Assembly: GCA_030715195.1 (NCBI GenBank)
Contig: JAUYVI010000006.1
Span: 1-64,000, forward strand
Direction: 5' to 3'
DNA: 64,000 bases
From: Dongia sedimenti
Lineage (GTDB): Bacteria; Pseudomonadota; Alphaproteobacteria; Dongiales; Dongiaceae
Position 1 is the first letter of the stretch; every line of letters starts with the position of its first letter. Position numbers and translations under genes: made by a program. The notes beneath the pieces were generated by a model, which was not told the origin of the DNA, did no database searches, and saw only the letters and a program-made list of their open reading frames with translations. Positions 25,674 to 35,467 of the stretch are shown here, one piece after another.

Positions 25674-26746
25674 AAACCGATCGCGCGATCCGGCTTGCGG
25701 AGCCGATGTCACCTCCGGAACCCGCCCAGCGTTCGGTTTCGTGCGAACTCGCGCCCGACTTCGCTGACGTGGAGCAGGCAGAGGCTCGGTTGGCGCAGGT
25801 CGTCAGAAGACTGCCTCTGTTCGAGAGCGCGTCCCTCAATCGACAGGTCGGGGGTCGGGTCATGATCAAGGCGGAATCCCTGCAGCCGACCGGAAGCTTC
25901 AAGATCCGTGGCGCCTGGAACAAGTTGTGTCGACTGTCTTCCGAGGACGGCCGGCGCGGCGTGCTTGCACTCTCGTCCGGCAACCATGGAATCGCGGTCG
26001 CCTGGGCCTCGGGCCGGATAGGGAGCCACAAAACGATCGTCCTGATGCCCGCGGGCTCGGCGCGCAACAAGGTTGCGCGGATCGAAGCACTTGGCGGCGA
26101 AGTTGTCTTGTTTGACCGCGCGACGACCGACCGTCCCGCGCTGATCCGGGAGTGGTGCGCACGGGAAGACCTGGCCTACATCCCCGCGTTCGACGACCCC
26201 CATGTCATCGCCGGTGCAGGAACGATCGGCCTGGAAGTCGCCAGATGCGCCGCCGACCAAGGCTTCCAGATTGACGGCTTCTACGCGGCTTGCTCCGGCG
26301 GCGGCCTGATCGCTGGGAATGCGATCGCACTTGGCGTGGTGTCGCCGCAGACCCGCGTCTGGGGCGTTGAGCCTGAAAGCTTCGACGACACGGCCCGCAG
26401 CCTTGAGAGCGGGAAGGCCGAGTTCGTCTCCTTTGCGGCGCCCACGATCTGCGATGCTTTGCTCTCGCCGACTCCGGGCCGGCTCACGCTGGAGATCAAC
26501 CGGAAGCGCCTGGCCGGCGTCCTGCGCGGAAGCGATGAGGATGCGCGCCGCGGAATGCAGGTGGCTTATGAGGAGTTCGGCCTGATCGTCGAGCCGAGCG
26601 GCGCCCTGGCGCTCGGTGCCGTCCTGGCCGATCGATCCCGTACCGAGGGCCAGTTTGTGGTCGTCGTCCTCAGCGGTCGGAACGTCGATCTGGATGTCTA
26701 TCAAGCCGAGCTGGCGAAGAGCGTCGATGGAAGGGGAGTCGCGTGA
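25670..26746 (+). CDS. threonine dehydratase-like PLP-dependent enzyme
   Basis: A 358-residue fold-type II PLP enzyme like threonine/serine ammonia-lyases and serine racemases. The PLP lysine is K78 in TGSFKIRGA, SSGNHGIAVAWA holds the Asn that contacts the ring, and SGGG at 209-212 binds the phosphate. No C-terminal ACT regulatory domain is present, so it is of the catabolic, non-allosteric length. The reaction is probably removal of ammonia from a beta-hydroxy amino acid to give a 2-oxo acid. The next gene encodes a RidA-like protein, which commonly deals with the enamine/imine intermediates of such enzymes. It overlaps the genes on both sides by four bases. Confidence 0.88.
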   Translation: MKTDRAIRLAEPMSPPEPAQRSVSCELAPDFADVEQAEARLAQVVRRLPLFESASLNRQVGGRVMIKAESLQPTGSFKIRGAWNKLCRLSSEDGRRGVLALSSGNHGIAVAWASGRIGSHKTIVLMPAGSARNKVARIEALGGEVVLFDRATTDRPALIREWCAREDLAYIPAFDDPHVIAGAGTIGLEVARCAADQGFQIDGFYAACSGGGLIAGNAIALGVVSPQTRVWGVEPESFDDTARSLESGKAEFVSFAAPTICDALLSPTPGRLTLEINRKRLAGVLRGSDEDARRGMQVAYEEFGLIVEPSGALALGAVLADRSRTEGQFVVVVLSGRNVDLDVYQAELAKSVDGRGVA

Positions 26747-27201
26747 ACACCGAACATCGTCTGAAGGCGCTGGGAATTGAACTCCCGCCGAGCCCGACGC
26801 CCCGATACACCTATGTTCCGTTCCGCCGCGCGGGCGAAATCGTCTTCCTGTCCGGCCAGGTCCCTCGGCTCCCCGACGGGACGTATCTCACGGGCAAGCT
26901 GGGACAGGACCGGACGATGGAAGAGGGTGTGGAAGCCGCGCGGCTTTGCGGACTGCACATGCTCGCGTCGGCGCGATCGATCACCGGATCCCTGGATGAC
27001 GTCGAGTTCATCAAACTGCTGGGCATGGTCAATGCGACGCCGGATTTCAAGGATCATGGCCAGGTGCTGGAAGGCTGTTCCAAGCTCCTCGTCGAAGTCA
27101 TGGGCGAGAGAGGGCAGCATGCCCGCTCGGCCGTCGGGATGGGCTCGCTCCCCGCCAATATCCGCGTGGAGATCGAAGCCGTCCTTCGTGTGCTGGGATA
27201 G
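26743..27201 (+). CDS. RidA/YjgF family protein
   Basis: A 152-residue member of the RidA (YjgF/YER057c) family of the longer, YjgH/DfrA-like kind, with VFLSGQVPRLPDGTYLTGKLG and the C-terminal NIRVEIEAV segment. The family's catalytic Arg, usually in an (R/I)VE context, is seen at NIRVEIEA. RidA proteins hydrolyse reactive enamine/imine compounds released by PLP enzymes, or act as deaminases. The GTG start at 26743 overlaps the dehydratase stop, a pairing that supports this role. Confidence 0.88.
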   Translation: MNTEHRLKALGIELPPSPTPRYTYVPFRRAGEIVFLSGQVPRLPDGTYLTGKLGQDRTMEEGVEAARLCGLHMLASARSITGSLDDVEFIKLLGMVNATPDFKDHGQVLEGCSKLLVEVMGERGQHARSAVGMGSLPANIRVEIEAVLRVLG

Positions 27202-27211
27202 GTGGGCTCCC

Positions 27212-28126
27212 ATGCGTGTGGTGACCGACAAGCTCGTCTACCCGGAGGGTCCGATCGCGATGGACGACGGGACGGTGATCGTCGTGGACATCGCCGATGA
27301 AGCGCTGAAACGCGTGCTTCCGAACGGGGACGTGGAATGCATCGCCCGCGTTCCGGGCGGGCCAAATGGGGCGGCGCTCGGACCCGACAAGCAGGTCTAC
27401 ATCTGCAACAACGGGGGCCTCGACTGGATCGAAGTGCAGCCTGGTCGCCTGCGCCCCGGGCCGCAGAACGCAGGATATTTGGGCGGCAGCATCGACGTCG
27501 TCGACCTCGCCGATGGATCCGTCACGCGTCTCTACGACCGCTGCGGCCAGCATGCGCTGCGCGGCCCCAACGACATTGTCATGGATGGCCGGGGCGGCTT
27601 CTGGTTCACCGACATGGGCAAGCGCCGCGACCGTGAGATGGATCTGGGCGCTGTTTATTGGGCTGCCTGCGACGGCTCCGAGATCAAGGAAGTGATCTTC
27701 GGAATGATCTCGCCCAACGGCCTGGCACTCTCGCCGGACGGCGGCACCCTTTATGTCGCGGAGACCTGGACCGGCAGAATTTGGTCGTGGTCGATCGCCG
27801 GCCGCGGTGAGGTGCGCAAGCTCGAATGGCCGGCGCCGGCTGGCGGCACGCTCTATGCGAGCCCGGGAGGACGTGCCCGCTTTGACGGCCTTGCGATGTC
27901 GCAGTCGGGCAAGGTCTGCGCCGCGGCGCTCGATCTCTGCGCCATTCTCGAGTTCGGCGGATCGCAGCGAGACTGCGTGGTGCATGCGCTGCCCGATCTC
28001 CTCGTCACCAATCTCTGCTTCGGCGGACCGGACATGCAAACCTGCTACGTGACGCTCTCCCACGACCCGCGGCTGGTTGCCCTTCCGTGGCACGAACCCG
28101 GCCTGAAGCTTCAACATGCGGCGTGA
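27212..28126 (+). CDS. SMP-30/gluconolactonase family hydrolase
   Basis: A 304-residue beta-propeller of the SMP-30/gluconolactonase/LRE family, starting at the ATG at 27212 just 10 bp after the RidA gene. Metal-site motifs are visible: YPEGPIAMDDG (Glu), RGPNDIVMDGRGGFWFTDMG (Asn and Asp) and SPNGLALSPDGGTLYVAETW (Asn and Asp). It probably opens a sugar lactone, or a similar ring, to the free acid for the enolase-superfamily enzyme encoded next. It is the third SMP-30-like propeller in the window, but is closer to true lactonases than those at 3.2-6.4 kb. Confidence 0.88.
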   Translation: MRVVTDKLVYPEGPIAMDDGTVIVVDIADEALKRVLPNGDVECIARVPGGPNGAALGPDKQVYICNNGGLDWIEVQPGRLRPGPQNAGYLGGSIDVVDLADGSVTRLYDRCGQHALRGPNDIVMDGRGGFWFTDMGKRRDREMDLGAVYWAACDGSEIKEVIFGMISPNGLALSPDGGTLYVAETWTGRIWSWSIAGRGEVRKLEWPAPAGGTLYASPGGRARFDGLAMSQSGKVCAAALDLCAILEFGGSQRDCVVHALPDLLVTNLCFGGPDMQTCYVTLSHDPRLVALPWHEPGLKLQHAA

Positions 28127-28185
28127 GCCGACCGCCGGTACCGGTTGCTGAACATACGTCCTTCACCAGAGGTGGACCCAATTCC

Positions 28186-29325
28186 ATGAAGATCACCAAG
28201 ATCCGCACCACACCGCTGCTCTGCAAGTTCAAGCAGGACTATCACTGGGCGGACGGCGTGACGTTGTCATCACCCGTCGTTTTGATCGAAGTGGAAACGG
28301 ACGAAGGCGTCGTCGGCATCGCGGAGTCCGGCGTCGGCCCAACGATCGAGCCGATGCTGGCTATTCTGCATGACGCCATCCCGCATTTCATCGGCAAGTC
28401 GGTTTTCGACGGGAACAAGCTGATCTGGGATTACTTCCGGAGCGGGTTCAAGGCGCGGGGCGTCGGAAGCCAATACCGACTCTTCTCAAGAACCATGTCC
28501 GGGATCGAGCTCGCCTTGTGGGATGCGATCGGCAAGTGCATCGGCCAGCCGGTGTACAACGTCCTCGGCGGCGCATTGCACGAGAAGATTGGCTATTTCG
28601 GGTTCGTGCAGGGCGACAGGCCGGAAGAGCTTGCAGCCCATGCGGCCCAGCTGGTCCAGGAGGGGTACCCGGTTCTCTATGTCAAACTGGGCCGCGGCGA
28701 TGCCCTGGACCTCGCGATCGTCAAGGCGATCCGGCAGGTCGCTCCGGATGTGCGTCTGCGGCTCGACGCGAACGAGGCTTGGGACACCCTCCGCGCGCTG
28801 CGCATGCTCGAAAAGCTAAAGCCCTACGATATCGAGATCATGGAGCAGCCGGTTCCCGGGGTCGGCGGATCCGAGGCGCTGCTGCGCATCCGCAGCGCCG
28901 GTGTGCCGCTCTCCGCGGACCAGAGCGTCTATCTTCCCGAGGAAGTCTTCGAGATGTGCCGGACCCGCGCCGCGGACGCTATCGTGCTCGGCCTGCATGA
29001 GACCTGCGGCGCCCTCCGGTGGCGGAAGGCGGCCGCGATCGCCGAGGCTGCAAATGTCCGGATCAACATTCATGGAATCTTCGAGACCGGGATTACCACC
29101 TGCATCGGCAATCAGGTGGGGGCGACGGTCCCGAACCTGGACGACGCGAACCAGATCATGTGGCAGCTGCTTGAGGAGGACCTGATCGAGAGTCCGAGCC
29201 TGACGCCGGTCAATGGCTTTCTCCCCGTCTCCAAGAAACCGGGATACGGTTTCGAACTGAACCGGGATGCCGTGGCGCGGGCGCATGAAGAGTACCTCAA
29301 GCGCAGGACCTGGGCTCCCGTCTAG
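28186..29325 (+). CDS. mandelate racemase/muconate lactonizing enzyme (enolase superfamily)
   Basis: A 379-residue MR/MLE protein with an N-terminal capping domain and C-terminal barrel. Metal ligands are D194 (LDANEAW), E220 (IMEQP) and D245 (SADQS). The second-strand base is K167 (YVKLGRG); the second Lys of the usual KxK is replaced by Gly, so the chemistry may differ from mandelate racemase. H296 lies at the seventh strand (NIHGIFE). Family members dehydrate sugar acids or epimerise/cycloisomerise acids. The ATG at 28186 has AGAGGTGGA upstream. It ends the SDR-to-lactonase operon and is followed by the second GntR gene. Confidence 0.9.
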   Translation: MKITKIRTTPLLCKFKQDYHWADGVTLSSPVVLIEVETDEGVVGIAESGVGPTIEPMLAILHDAIPHFIGKSVFDGNKLIWDYFRSGFKARGVGSQYRLFSRTMSGIELALWDAIGKCIGQPVYNVLGGALHEKIGYFGFVQGDRPEELAAHAAQLVQEGYPVLYVKLGRGDALDLAIVKAIRQVAPDVRLRLDANEAWDTLRALRMLEKLKPYDIEIMEQPVPGVGGSEALLRIRSAGVPLSADQSVYLPEEVFEMCRTRAADAIVLGLHETCGALRWRKAAAIAEAANVRINIHGIFETGITTCIGNQVGATVPNLDDANQIMWQLLEEDLIESPSLTPVNGFLPVSKKPGYGFELNRDAVARAHEEYLKRRTWAPV

Positions 29326-29425
29326 CGGACATGCCGGTCTTCTAGAAAAAGGACGACCGGGCCCAGCGGCCACCCTGATAGTATCGGTCGAGCGCGCTTC
29401 TGGAATCAGCCGAGTCGGATGCAAG

Positions 29426-30181
29426 ATGGCGGGAAAGAAGAATCCGATACAAGATCCCGGCGACTTGCAGCCAACGGCCGACGAGGGTCCGGTTCGGCGG
29501 AACAGCCTGGCCAATCGCATTTACTCGGACCTGCGTCTCGCGCTGATGTCGGGAGTCTATGCGCCTGGAGACCGGCTGAACATCAGTCGCCTGGGTGAGA
29601 CCTACGAGACTTCGGCCACACCGGTCCGAGAGGCGATTATCCAGTTAGTGGGCGACCGGGCCTTGGAACTGAAGCTCGGTCACCAGCCTCTCGTCCCGAT
29701 ATTGAGCATTTCGCGCTATCTGGAGATTCGGGAAACCCGGGTCCCGCTCGAGCGGCTCGCGGCTGAACTGGCCGCGGCGCGCATGAGCGTCAAGGAGATC
29801 GATCGCCTCGAATCCGTGCAAAAGGCCTTCATGCAGGCCGAGGCCGAAGAGGACTGGAAATCGGCTCTGGCGGCAAATCAAGCCTTCCATCTGGGCATCT
29901 ATCGATGCTCCGAGAACGAGACTCTCGTCAGGTTCATCGAAAACCTTTGGCTGCTCGCCGGTCCCTTCATCAGCAATCAGTACCCGTTCGCCAAGCGGCC
30001 TGAATTCCCCATCCATCCCCACGACCTGATTCTCGATGCGCTGCGCCGCCGCTCGCCGTCGGAAGCCGGAGAGCTCGTCGTGCGGGACCTGCGAGACGGA
30101 TCTTACCGACTCCTGGAGAAGCTCCGCTTGGAGGCTGCCACAACTGGGCGCAAGCGAGATCGCAAGAAGTCGAAGAGCTGA
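29426..30181 (+). CDS. GntR family transcriptional regulator (FCD type), paralogue of 24957-25673
   Basis: A 251-residue regulator with the winged helix at about 30-95 (TSATPVREAIIQL) and an FCD domain with NQAFHLGIYRCSEN. It has a Lys/Arg-rich C-terminus (GRKRDRKKSKS). It shares many blocks with the GntR protein at 24957-25673, including RLNIxRL, TPVREA, VPLERLAAELAA and ENLWLL. Before its start, at about 29374-29387, is an imperfect palindrome around GATAGTATC, which may be an autoregulatory site. It converges with the minus-strand beta-oxidation gene. Confidence 0.9.
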   Translation: MAGKKNPIQDPGDLQPTADEGPVRRNSLANRIYSDLRLALMSGVYAPGDRLNISRLGETYETSATPVREAIIQLVGDRALELKLGHQPLVPILSISRYLEIRETRVPLERLAAELAAARMSVKEIDRLESVQKAFMQAEAEEDWKSALAANQAFHLGIYRCSENETLVRFIENLWLLAGPFISNQYPFAKRPEFPIHPHDLILDALRRRSPSEAGELVVRDLRDGSYRLLEKLRLEAATTGRKRDRKKSKS

Positions 30182-30209
30182 AGCGGCGAAGACGGATTCG
30201 GCGGCGAGC

Positions 30210-32159
30210 CTAGCTGGCTTGTTGGTTGCGATAGAACATCGGCCCCCCCTTCCAGCGTGGAAACCCGTAGCCATGAACCTCCACGAGATCGACCTCGTTC
30301 GGCCCCGCCGCGATTCCTTCGGCGATAATAGCGCCGCCCTCATCGGCCATCGCCGCGACTAATCGCTCCGCAATTTCGGCGGATGCCATCTCTCGTCGTT
30401 CGTTCAACAGGGATGAAAGCAACCGCGCTGTTTCCGGTGACACCCGCGGCGTTCGGTCACCCGACACGTAATCATACCACCCACCGCCGCTCTTCTGTCC
30501 TTTGCGGCCAGCGCGGACCAGGATGTCACCGGGTGCTTCCGGGACCGTCTCGCCGCGCGCGCGGGCGGCCTCTCTCTGCAGGTACGAAATATCGAGCCCG
30601 GCGAGGTCTTGAACCTCAAAGGGTCCCATGGCAAAGCCGAACGCCCGCATGGCACCGTCGATCGCCTCGATGGCGATACCGGATCGCCAAAGGGCCTCCG
30701 CCTCGCCCCTGTAGCGTCGTAGAATCCGGTTGCCGATGAATCCCTCACAGATTCCCGATTGCACGGGGATCTTGCCAAGGCGCTGCGCGAGCGAGAACGC
30801 CGTCGCAAGGACCTCCGGCCTGGTATCCGGTGTGGGGACGATCTCGAGCAGCTTCATGATATGCGCGGGACTGAAGAAGTGGATGCCGAGCAGGCGCCCG
30901 GGATCCCGGAGTCCGTCGGCAAGCCGGCGCGGATCCAGATAGGAAGTGTTGGTTGCCAGGATGGCATCGGCGCGACAGCCGGCATCGAGGCGCGCAAAGA
31001 CGTCCCGCTTCACGGCGAGATCCTCGAACACCGCCTCCACCACGAGGTCGCAATCCTTGAGATCGTCGATCGAGGTGGTGAGCGTGACATCACGCATCAG
31101 CAAAGCCGCCGTCGCCGGGTCACCGCTTCTGCGTGCCCTCGCCGCCAACAGGTTCTCGAGCGCTTCTCCTGTTCGCTGGACCGCCTCGGCATCACGCTCA
31201 ACCAGAATGACCGGCAACCCGGCACCCCTGAGGGCGGCCGCTATTCCCACTCCCATGGTCCCGCCGCCCACAATTCCAGCGCGATTCAAGGGGAGAGGCG
31301 CGATCTCTCTGAGCCGCGCTGGACGCATCGCCGCACGCTCGGCAAAGAACAGGTGGCGCAAGGCCGCTGCTTCCCTGGATCCGCGCAGCTCCAGGAAGAT
31401 TGCGCGTTCTTGTTTCAGGCCTGCCTCGATCCCGTGGCCGACGCCGTGGCGGATAGCCTCGATCGCCCGATGCGGTGCCGGGTTGCCTTTCGCGGCCTTC
31501 TCGATGCGCCGACCGACTTCGGACCATGTCTCGCTTGGAAGATCGGTCAGAGGGCGCTCGATGCACAGAGCCGGGAGCGGCTTCGCCAAGACCGTCTGCG
31601 CAAAAGCCACGGCAGCGGCGGTCCGATCGCCTTCGATCACGGAATCCACCAGACCCAGTGCGAGTGCCGCTTTGGCCGCCAAGGTCTTCATTTCCGCGAT
31701 CACTGGAATGGCCTCGGCGAGGCCGATCAGCCGCGGCAGGCGCTGCGTGCCGCCGGCACCAGGAATGATCCCAAGATTGACTTCGGGTAGCCCCAGCTTC
31801 GCGTCAGGCGAGGCGATGCGGTAGCGGCACCCGAGCGTGATCTCCAGGCCGCCGCCCAGGGCGACACCATGAACCGCCGCCACCCAGGGTTTCCGTGCGC
31901 CTTCTATCCGGGCGATCACCTCCGGCAATGTCGGCGCCTCGACGGGACGGCCGAACTCGTTGATATCGGCGCCGCCGACAAATACCTTGCCGGCGCCCAT
32001 GAGCACCGCGGCATCGATGGCGGGATCCAGGTCGATCTCGCGGACCAGTTCCATGAGCCGATTGCGGACCGCGAGGTTGATTGCATTGACCGGCGGATTG
32101 TCGATGGTGACCAGGGCAATGCGTTGGTGGTGCGCATACTCGACCGCCGTGCGAGTCAT
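30210..32159 (-). CDS. bifunctional enoyl-CoA hydratase/3-hydroxyacyl-CoA dehydrogenase
   Basis: A 649-residue FadB-like multifunctional enzyme. Residues 1-190 form the crotonase domain, with both catalytic Glu in ALGGGLEITLG and LGLPEVNLGIIPGAGGTQRL. From about 295 comes the NAD-binding domain (GIVGGGTMGVGIA) with the catalytic His in GIHFFSPAHIMKLLE. The C-terminal 3HCDH helical region follows (IGNRILRRYRGEAE). It hydrates 2-enoyl-CoA and oxidises the 3-hydroxyacyl-CoA with NAD. No thiolase is encoded nearby. It is the last gene of the minus-strand dppBCDF-like/CoA-transferase unit, so it probably serves that substrate rather than general fatty acids. Confidence 0.93.
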   Translation of the reverse strand: MTRTAVEYAHHQRIALVTIDNPPVNAINLAVRNRLMELVREIDLDPAIDAAVLMGAGKVFVGGADINEFGRPVEAPTLPEVIARIEGARKPWVAAVHGVALGGGLEITLGCRYRIASPDAKLGLPEVNLGIIPGAGGTQRLPRLIGLAEAIPVIAEMKTLAAKAALALGLVDSVIEGDRTAAAVAFAQTVLAKPLPALCIERPLTDLPSETWSEVGRRIEKAAKGNPAPHRAIEAIRHGVGHGIEAGLKQERAIFLELRGSREAAALRHLFFAERAAMRPARLREIAPLPLNRAGIVGGGTMGVGIAAALRGAGLPVILVERDAEAVQRTGEALENLLAARARRSGDPATAALLMRDVTLTTSIDDLKDCDLVVEAVFEDLAVKRDVFARLDAGCRADAILATNTSYLDPRRLADGLRDPGRLLGIHFFSPAHIMKLLEIVPTPDTRPEVLATAFSLAQRLGKIPVQSGICEGFIGNRILRRYRGEAEALWRSGIAIEAIDGAMRAFGFAMGPFEVQDLAGLDISYLQREAARARGETVPEAPGDILVRAGRKGQKSGGGWYDYVSGDRTPRVSPETARLLSSLLNERREMASAEIAERLVAAMADEGGAIIAEGIAAGPNEVDLVEVHGYGFPRWKGGPMFYRNQQAS

Positions 32160-32197
32160 TCAGCCGGTTCCCTTCGTCAGATCAGAGGCGTCGGTCG

Positions 32198-33454
32198 TCA
32201 CAGAGGCTCGGACACCGAGTCGACGTCCATGCCCTCGCCGGTTTCGTTGCAGGCAACGACCCCTGCTTTCACGAGTGCGTCGATCCGTGCCTCGGTGTAG
32301 CCAAGCGTCGAACGCAAAATATGCCGGGTGTCCTCGCCGAGCAGTGGTGGAGCCTTCGGCGTGTGTTCGGTCTGTGCTGCAATGCCGTGAGCAGGCCTGA
32401 TCAAGGAGATGGCACCAAGGTGCGGGTGCTGCACCGTCTGGATGACACCGCGATCGACCACACTCGGACTCTGCAGTGCCTCGGAGACGGTCTTGACGGG
32501 CCCTGCGGGCACCCCGGCCCGGTTGCAAGCATCCAACCAGTGACTGCAGGTCTCGTTGCGAAGGATCTTGGCCAAGATCGGCAAGAGGGTATCGCGGTTG
32601 AGCGCTCGCTGCCGGGATGTGTTGAAACGCGAGTCATCGGCCAGCTCCGGCTGTCCGATGACCTGCGTGCAGAAATCTACGAACATCCGGTCGTTGCCGA
32701 CCGCCAGTGCAAATGTACCGTCGCGGGTTTCGAACAGTTGATAGGGGACGACGGTCGGATGCGCGTTGCCATATCGGGTCGGCTCGATTCCAGCGTTCAG
32801 ATAGCCGGTGCCGAGATTGATCAGCAGGTTGAGGGTCGAATCGAGAAGTGCGACGTCGATATATTGTCCTTGCCCTGTGTCACGTCGTTGATAAAGCGCG
32901 GCGAGGATCGATTGTGCGGCGACCATGCCCGCAGTGACATCCGTGAATGCAACACCTAGCCGGCTCGGTGGCCCGTCTTTGTCGCCGGTGATAGACATCA
33001 ATCCACTCTCGGCTTGCATGACGAAGTCGTATCCGGGTCGGTCGCGCTCGGGACCGGTCTGGCCGTACCCGGAGATCGAGCAATAGATGATCGCGGGATT
33101 GCATTTTTTCAGCGCCGGATAGCCGATGCCGAGGCGGTCGGCGGTGCCGGGACGGAAGTTTTCCACCACGACGTCTGCGCGTGCCGCAAGATCGAGCACG
33201 ATCTGCCGGCCGTCCGGAGATTTCAGGTCGACGGCCAGGCTGTGTTTGCCCCGGTTGGCGCAAAGATAGTAGGTGCTGATCCCCTTGTAGCTCGGGACCG
33301 ACCAGGCCCGGGTGTCATCGCCGCCCTGGACGTTCTCGATCTTCCAGACCTCGGCGCCGAGGTCGCCGAGGGTCATCGTGGCCCATGGGCCGGACAGGAC
33401 GCGGGTGAGATCGAGCACGCGGACACCCTGCAATGGCAGTGAATTTCGCTCCAT
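32198..33454 (-). CDS. class III CoA-transferase (CaiB/BaiF type)
   Basis: A 418-residue member of the formyl-CoA transferase family from the ATG at 33454 ([22 protein letters not shown]). The catalytic Asp is D172 in [30 protein letters not shown] and [17 protein letters not shown] are typical CoA-binding segments. The enzyme moves CoA from a donor such as succinyl-CoA to a carboxylate. The start is one base from the DppF-like stop, so it is co-transcribed with the transporter; it probably activates the imported acid or a product of it for the acyl-CoA dehydrogenase and hydratase/dehydrogenase encoded close by. Confidence 0.92.
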   Translation of the reverse strand: MERNSLPLQGVRVLDLTRVLSGPWATMTLGDLGAEVWKIENVQGGDDTRAWSVPSYKGISTYYLCANRGKHSLAVDLKSPDGRQIVLDLAARADVVVENFRPGTADRLGIGYPALKKCNPAIIYCSISGYGQTGPERDRPGYDFVMQAESGLMSITGDKDGPPSRLGVAFTDVTAGMVAAQSILAALYQRRDTGQGQYIDVALLDSTLNLLINLGTGYLNAGIEPTRYGNAHPTVVPYQLFETRDGTFALAVGNDRMFVDFCTQVIGQPELADDSRFNTSRQRALNRDTLLPILAKILRNETCSHWLDACNRAGVPAGPVKTVSEALQSPSVVDRGVIQTVQHPHLGAISLIRPAHGIAAQTEHTPKAPPLLGEDTRHILRSTLGYTEARIDALVKAGVVACNETGEGMDVDSVSEPL

Positions 33455-33455
33455 T

Positions 33456-34472
33456 CTACGCCTCGCGCCCCGATGCGCCGGTGAGGCCGGTTTCGATCGC
33501 CTCGGGGAAATGGCAGGCCACTGCGTGTCCCGCCTCCTGTTGCACGAGCGCCGGCTCGACCTCGGCACATATCTGCTGGGCCAAGGGGCAGCGCGTGCGG
33601 AAGCGGCAGCCGGACGGCGGGTTCAGAGGACTCGGGACTTCTCCTTTGAGCACGATGCGTGACCGCGAACGCTCCCGCTTGGGGTCCGCGAGCGGAACCG
33701 CCGACATCAGTGCCTGGGTGTAGGGGTGCATCGGCGCCTGGTAGAGGCGCCGCTTTGGCGCGATCTCGACGATCTTGCCCAGATACATCACGGCGACCCG
33801 ATGCGAAAGGTGCTGCACCACCGAGAGGTCGTGCGCGATGAAGACGTAGGATGTCTGGAACTCCGCCTGGATGTCTTTCAACAGATTGAGCACACCCGCC
33901 TGCACCGAGACGTCCAGCGCCGAGACGGGTTCATCGAGCACCAGCAGCTCGGGCTGAAGCGCGAGCGCGCGGGCGATCACCACCCGCTGCCGTTGGCCGC
34001 CGGAGAGCTCATGTGGGTAGCGCCGGCCGTGCTCGGGGTTGAGGCGTACCAGATCGAGCATCTCCGCGACCCGGATGCTCCGGGCTTCGCCCGTCAGCTC
34101 GCCCAGTCTCAGCGGCTCGGCGATATTCTCGGATACGCGCATGCGCGGATGTAGCGAGGCATAGGGATCCTGGAACACCAGCTGCAGGTGCCGGCGGAGC
34201 TTGCGCATTTCCGCTGGACCCGCCTCATTGATGTTCCGACCCCGAAACAGCGTCTGGCCGGCGCTCGGCTCGATCAGCCTCAGGATGCAACGTCCCAGTG
34301 TCGACTTCCCGCAGCCGGACTCCCCGACCAGCCCGAGCGTCTCGCCTGCGGGAACATCGAATGAGACGCCGGCCACGGCATCGACCTGACCTATCGTGCG
34401 TTCGATGATCAGGCCACCTTTGACCGGGAATCGCTTGGTCAAATCTCGAACCGAGAGCAGGGGCTCTTGCAT
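33456..34472 (-). CDS. peptide/nickel-type ABC transporter ATP-binding protein (DppF-like)
   Basis: A 338-residue ATPase from the ATG at 34472 ([11 protein letters not shown]); the frame is open upstream, but that codon overlaps the DppD stop. Walker [10 protein letters not shown] is at residues 50-58, the signature is LSGGQRQRV and Walker [14 protein letters not shown]. The C-terminal oligopeptide extension carries Cys residues ([14 protein letters not shown]) that in relatives bind an iron-sulfur cluster or metal. It drives uptake with the DppD-like ATPase through the two permeases. Confidence 0.92.
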   Translation of the reverse strand: MQEPLLSVRDLTKRFPVKGGLIIERTIGQVDAVAGVSFDVPAGETLGLVGESGCGKSTLGRCILRLIEPSAGQTLFRGRNINEAGPAEMRKLRRHLQLVFQDPYASLHPRMRVSENIAEPLRLGELTGEARSIRVAEMLDLVRLNPEHGRRYPHELSGGQRQRVVIARALALQPELLVLDEPVSALDVSVQAGVLNLLKDIQAEFQTSYVFIAHDLSVVQHLSHRVAVMYLGKIVEIAPKRRLYQAPMHPYTQALMSAVPLADPKRERSRSRIVLKGEVPSPLNPPSGCRFRTRCPLAQQICAEVEPALVQQEAGHAVACHFPEAIETGLTGASGREA

Positions 34473-35467
34473 CAGCGGCCCCCTTCGGCAAGTTCGGCAA
34501 AATGACAGGCCGCTTCGTGCTTCTGATTCCCTCGGAATAGCGGCGCTGTCGTGCGGCATACCTCCTGGCACATGGGACAGCGCGGATGAAAAGCGCAACC
34601 CACCGGCAGCCTTCCGAGCGCCGGGGGCATGCCTTCGATCGAAAAGAGCCGTTCGCGATCCGCCGTCATGTCGGGGATCGAGGCGATCAAGCCGCGCGTG
34701 TAGGGATGGCTCGGCGCAGCGAAGAGGTCGTCGATGCTGGCCTGCTCGACGATCTGGCCGGCATACACGACCGCGACCCGATCGGCATGGCCGGCGAGCA
34801 CGCCAAGGTCGTGCGTGATGAGGATCAAGCCAAGATTGAGCCGCTCTTGCAGGTCCGCCAGGACCTCCATGATTTGCGCCTGAACGGTGACGTCGAGCGC
34901 GGTGGTTGGCTCATCTGCGATCAGCAGGTCAGGATCATTCGCGACGGCCATGGCGATCATCACGCGCTGCCGCATTCCGCCGGAGAATTCGTGCGGATAC
35001 TGACTCAGCCGCCGATCGGGCTGCGGAATGGCCACAAGCTTGAGCAGCTCCTCGGCGCGCTCCAAAGCCGCCTTGTTCGAGAGCTGATCGTTGTGCAGCT
35101 GAAGTGCTTCCGTGATCTGCGCGCCGATCGTCATGACCGGATTGAGCGAAGAGAGCGGATCCTGGAAGATCATCGCCACCCGAGAGCCGCGGAGCTTGCG
35201 CAGTTCTCGCCGTGACAGGCCGACGAGCTCCTTCCCCTTGAAACGGACCGAGCCGCTGACCGTGGCGGTTTCCGGCTGCAGCCCCAGCGCCGCGAGCATG
35301 CCAATCGATTTGCCGGAGCCGGACTCTCCGACGATGCCGAGGACCTCGCCGTTATTGACGGTCAGGCTGATGCCGCGAACCGCCTCGAGCTGGGTTTCCG
35401 ATCGTCCGAAGGAGACCCGGAGATCCTTGACCTCGAAGAGCGGGACGCCGGTTTCCGTATGATTCAT
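34472..35467 (-). CDS. peptide/nickel-type ABC transporter ATP-binding protein (DppD-like)
   Basis: A 331-residue ATPase from the ATG at 35467 ([20 protein letters not shown]). Walker A GESGSGKS at 47-54 lacks the usual final Thr/Ser pair order (KSIGM rather than KST), a mild variation common in DppD. The signature is FSGGMRQRV and Walker [14 protein letters not shown], and a C-terminal Cys motif is present ([14 protein letters not shown]). Its start overlaps the DppC-like stop by 4 bp and its stop overlaps the DppF-like start, so the four transporter genes are translationally coupled. Confidence 0.92.
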   Translation of the reverse strand: MNHTETGVPLFEVKDLRVSFGRSETQLEAVRGISLTVNNGEVLGIVGESGSGKSIGMLAALGLQPETATVSGSVRFKGKELVGLSRRELRKLRGSRVAMIFQDPLSSLNPVMTIGAQITEALQLHNDQLSNKAALERAEELLKLVAIPQPDRRLSQYPHEFSGGMRQRVMIAMAVANDPDLLIADEPTTALDVTVQAQIMEVLADLQERLNLGLILITHDLGVLAGHADRVAVVYAGQIVEQASIDDLFAAPSHPYTRGLIASIPDMTADRERLFSIEGMPPALGRLPVGCAFHPRCPMCQEVCRTTAPLFRGNQKHEAACHFAELAEGGR

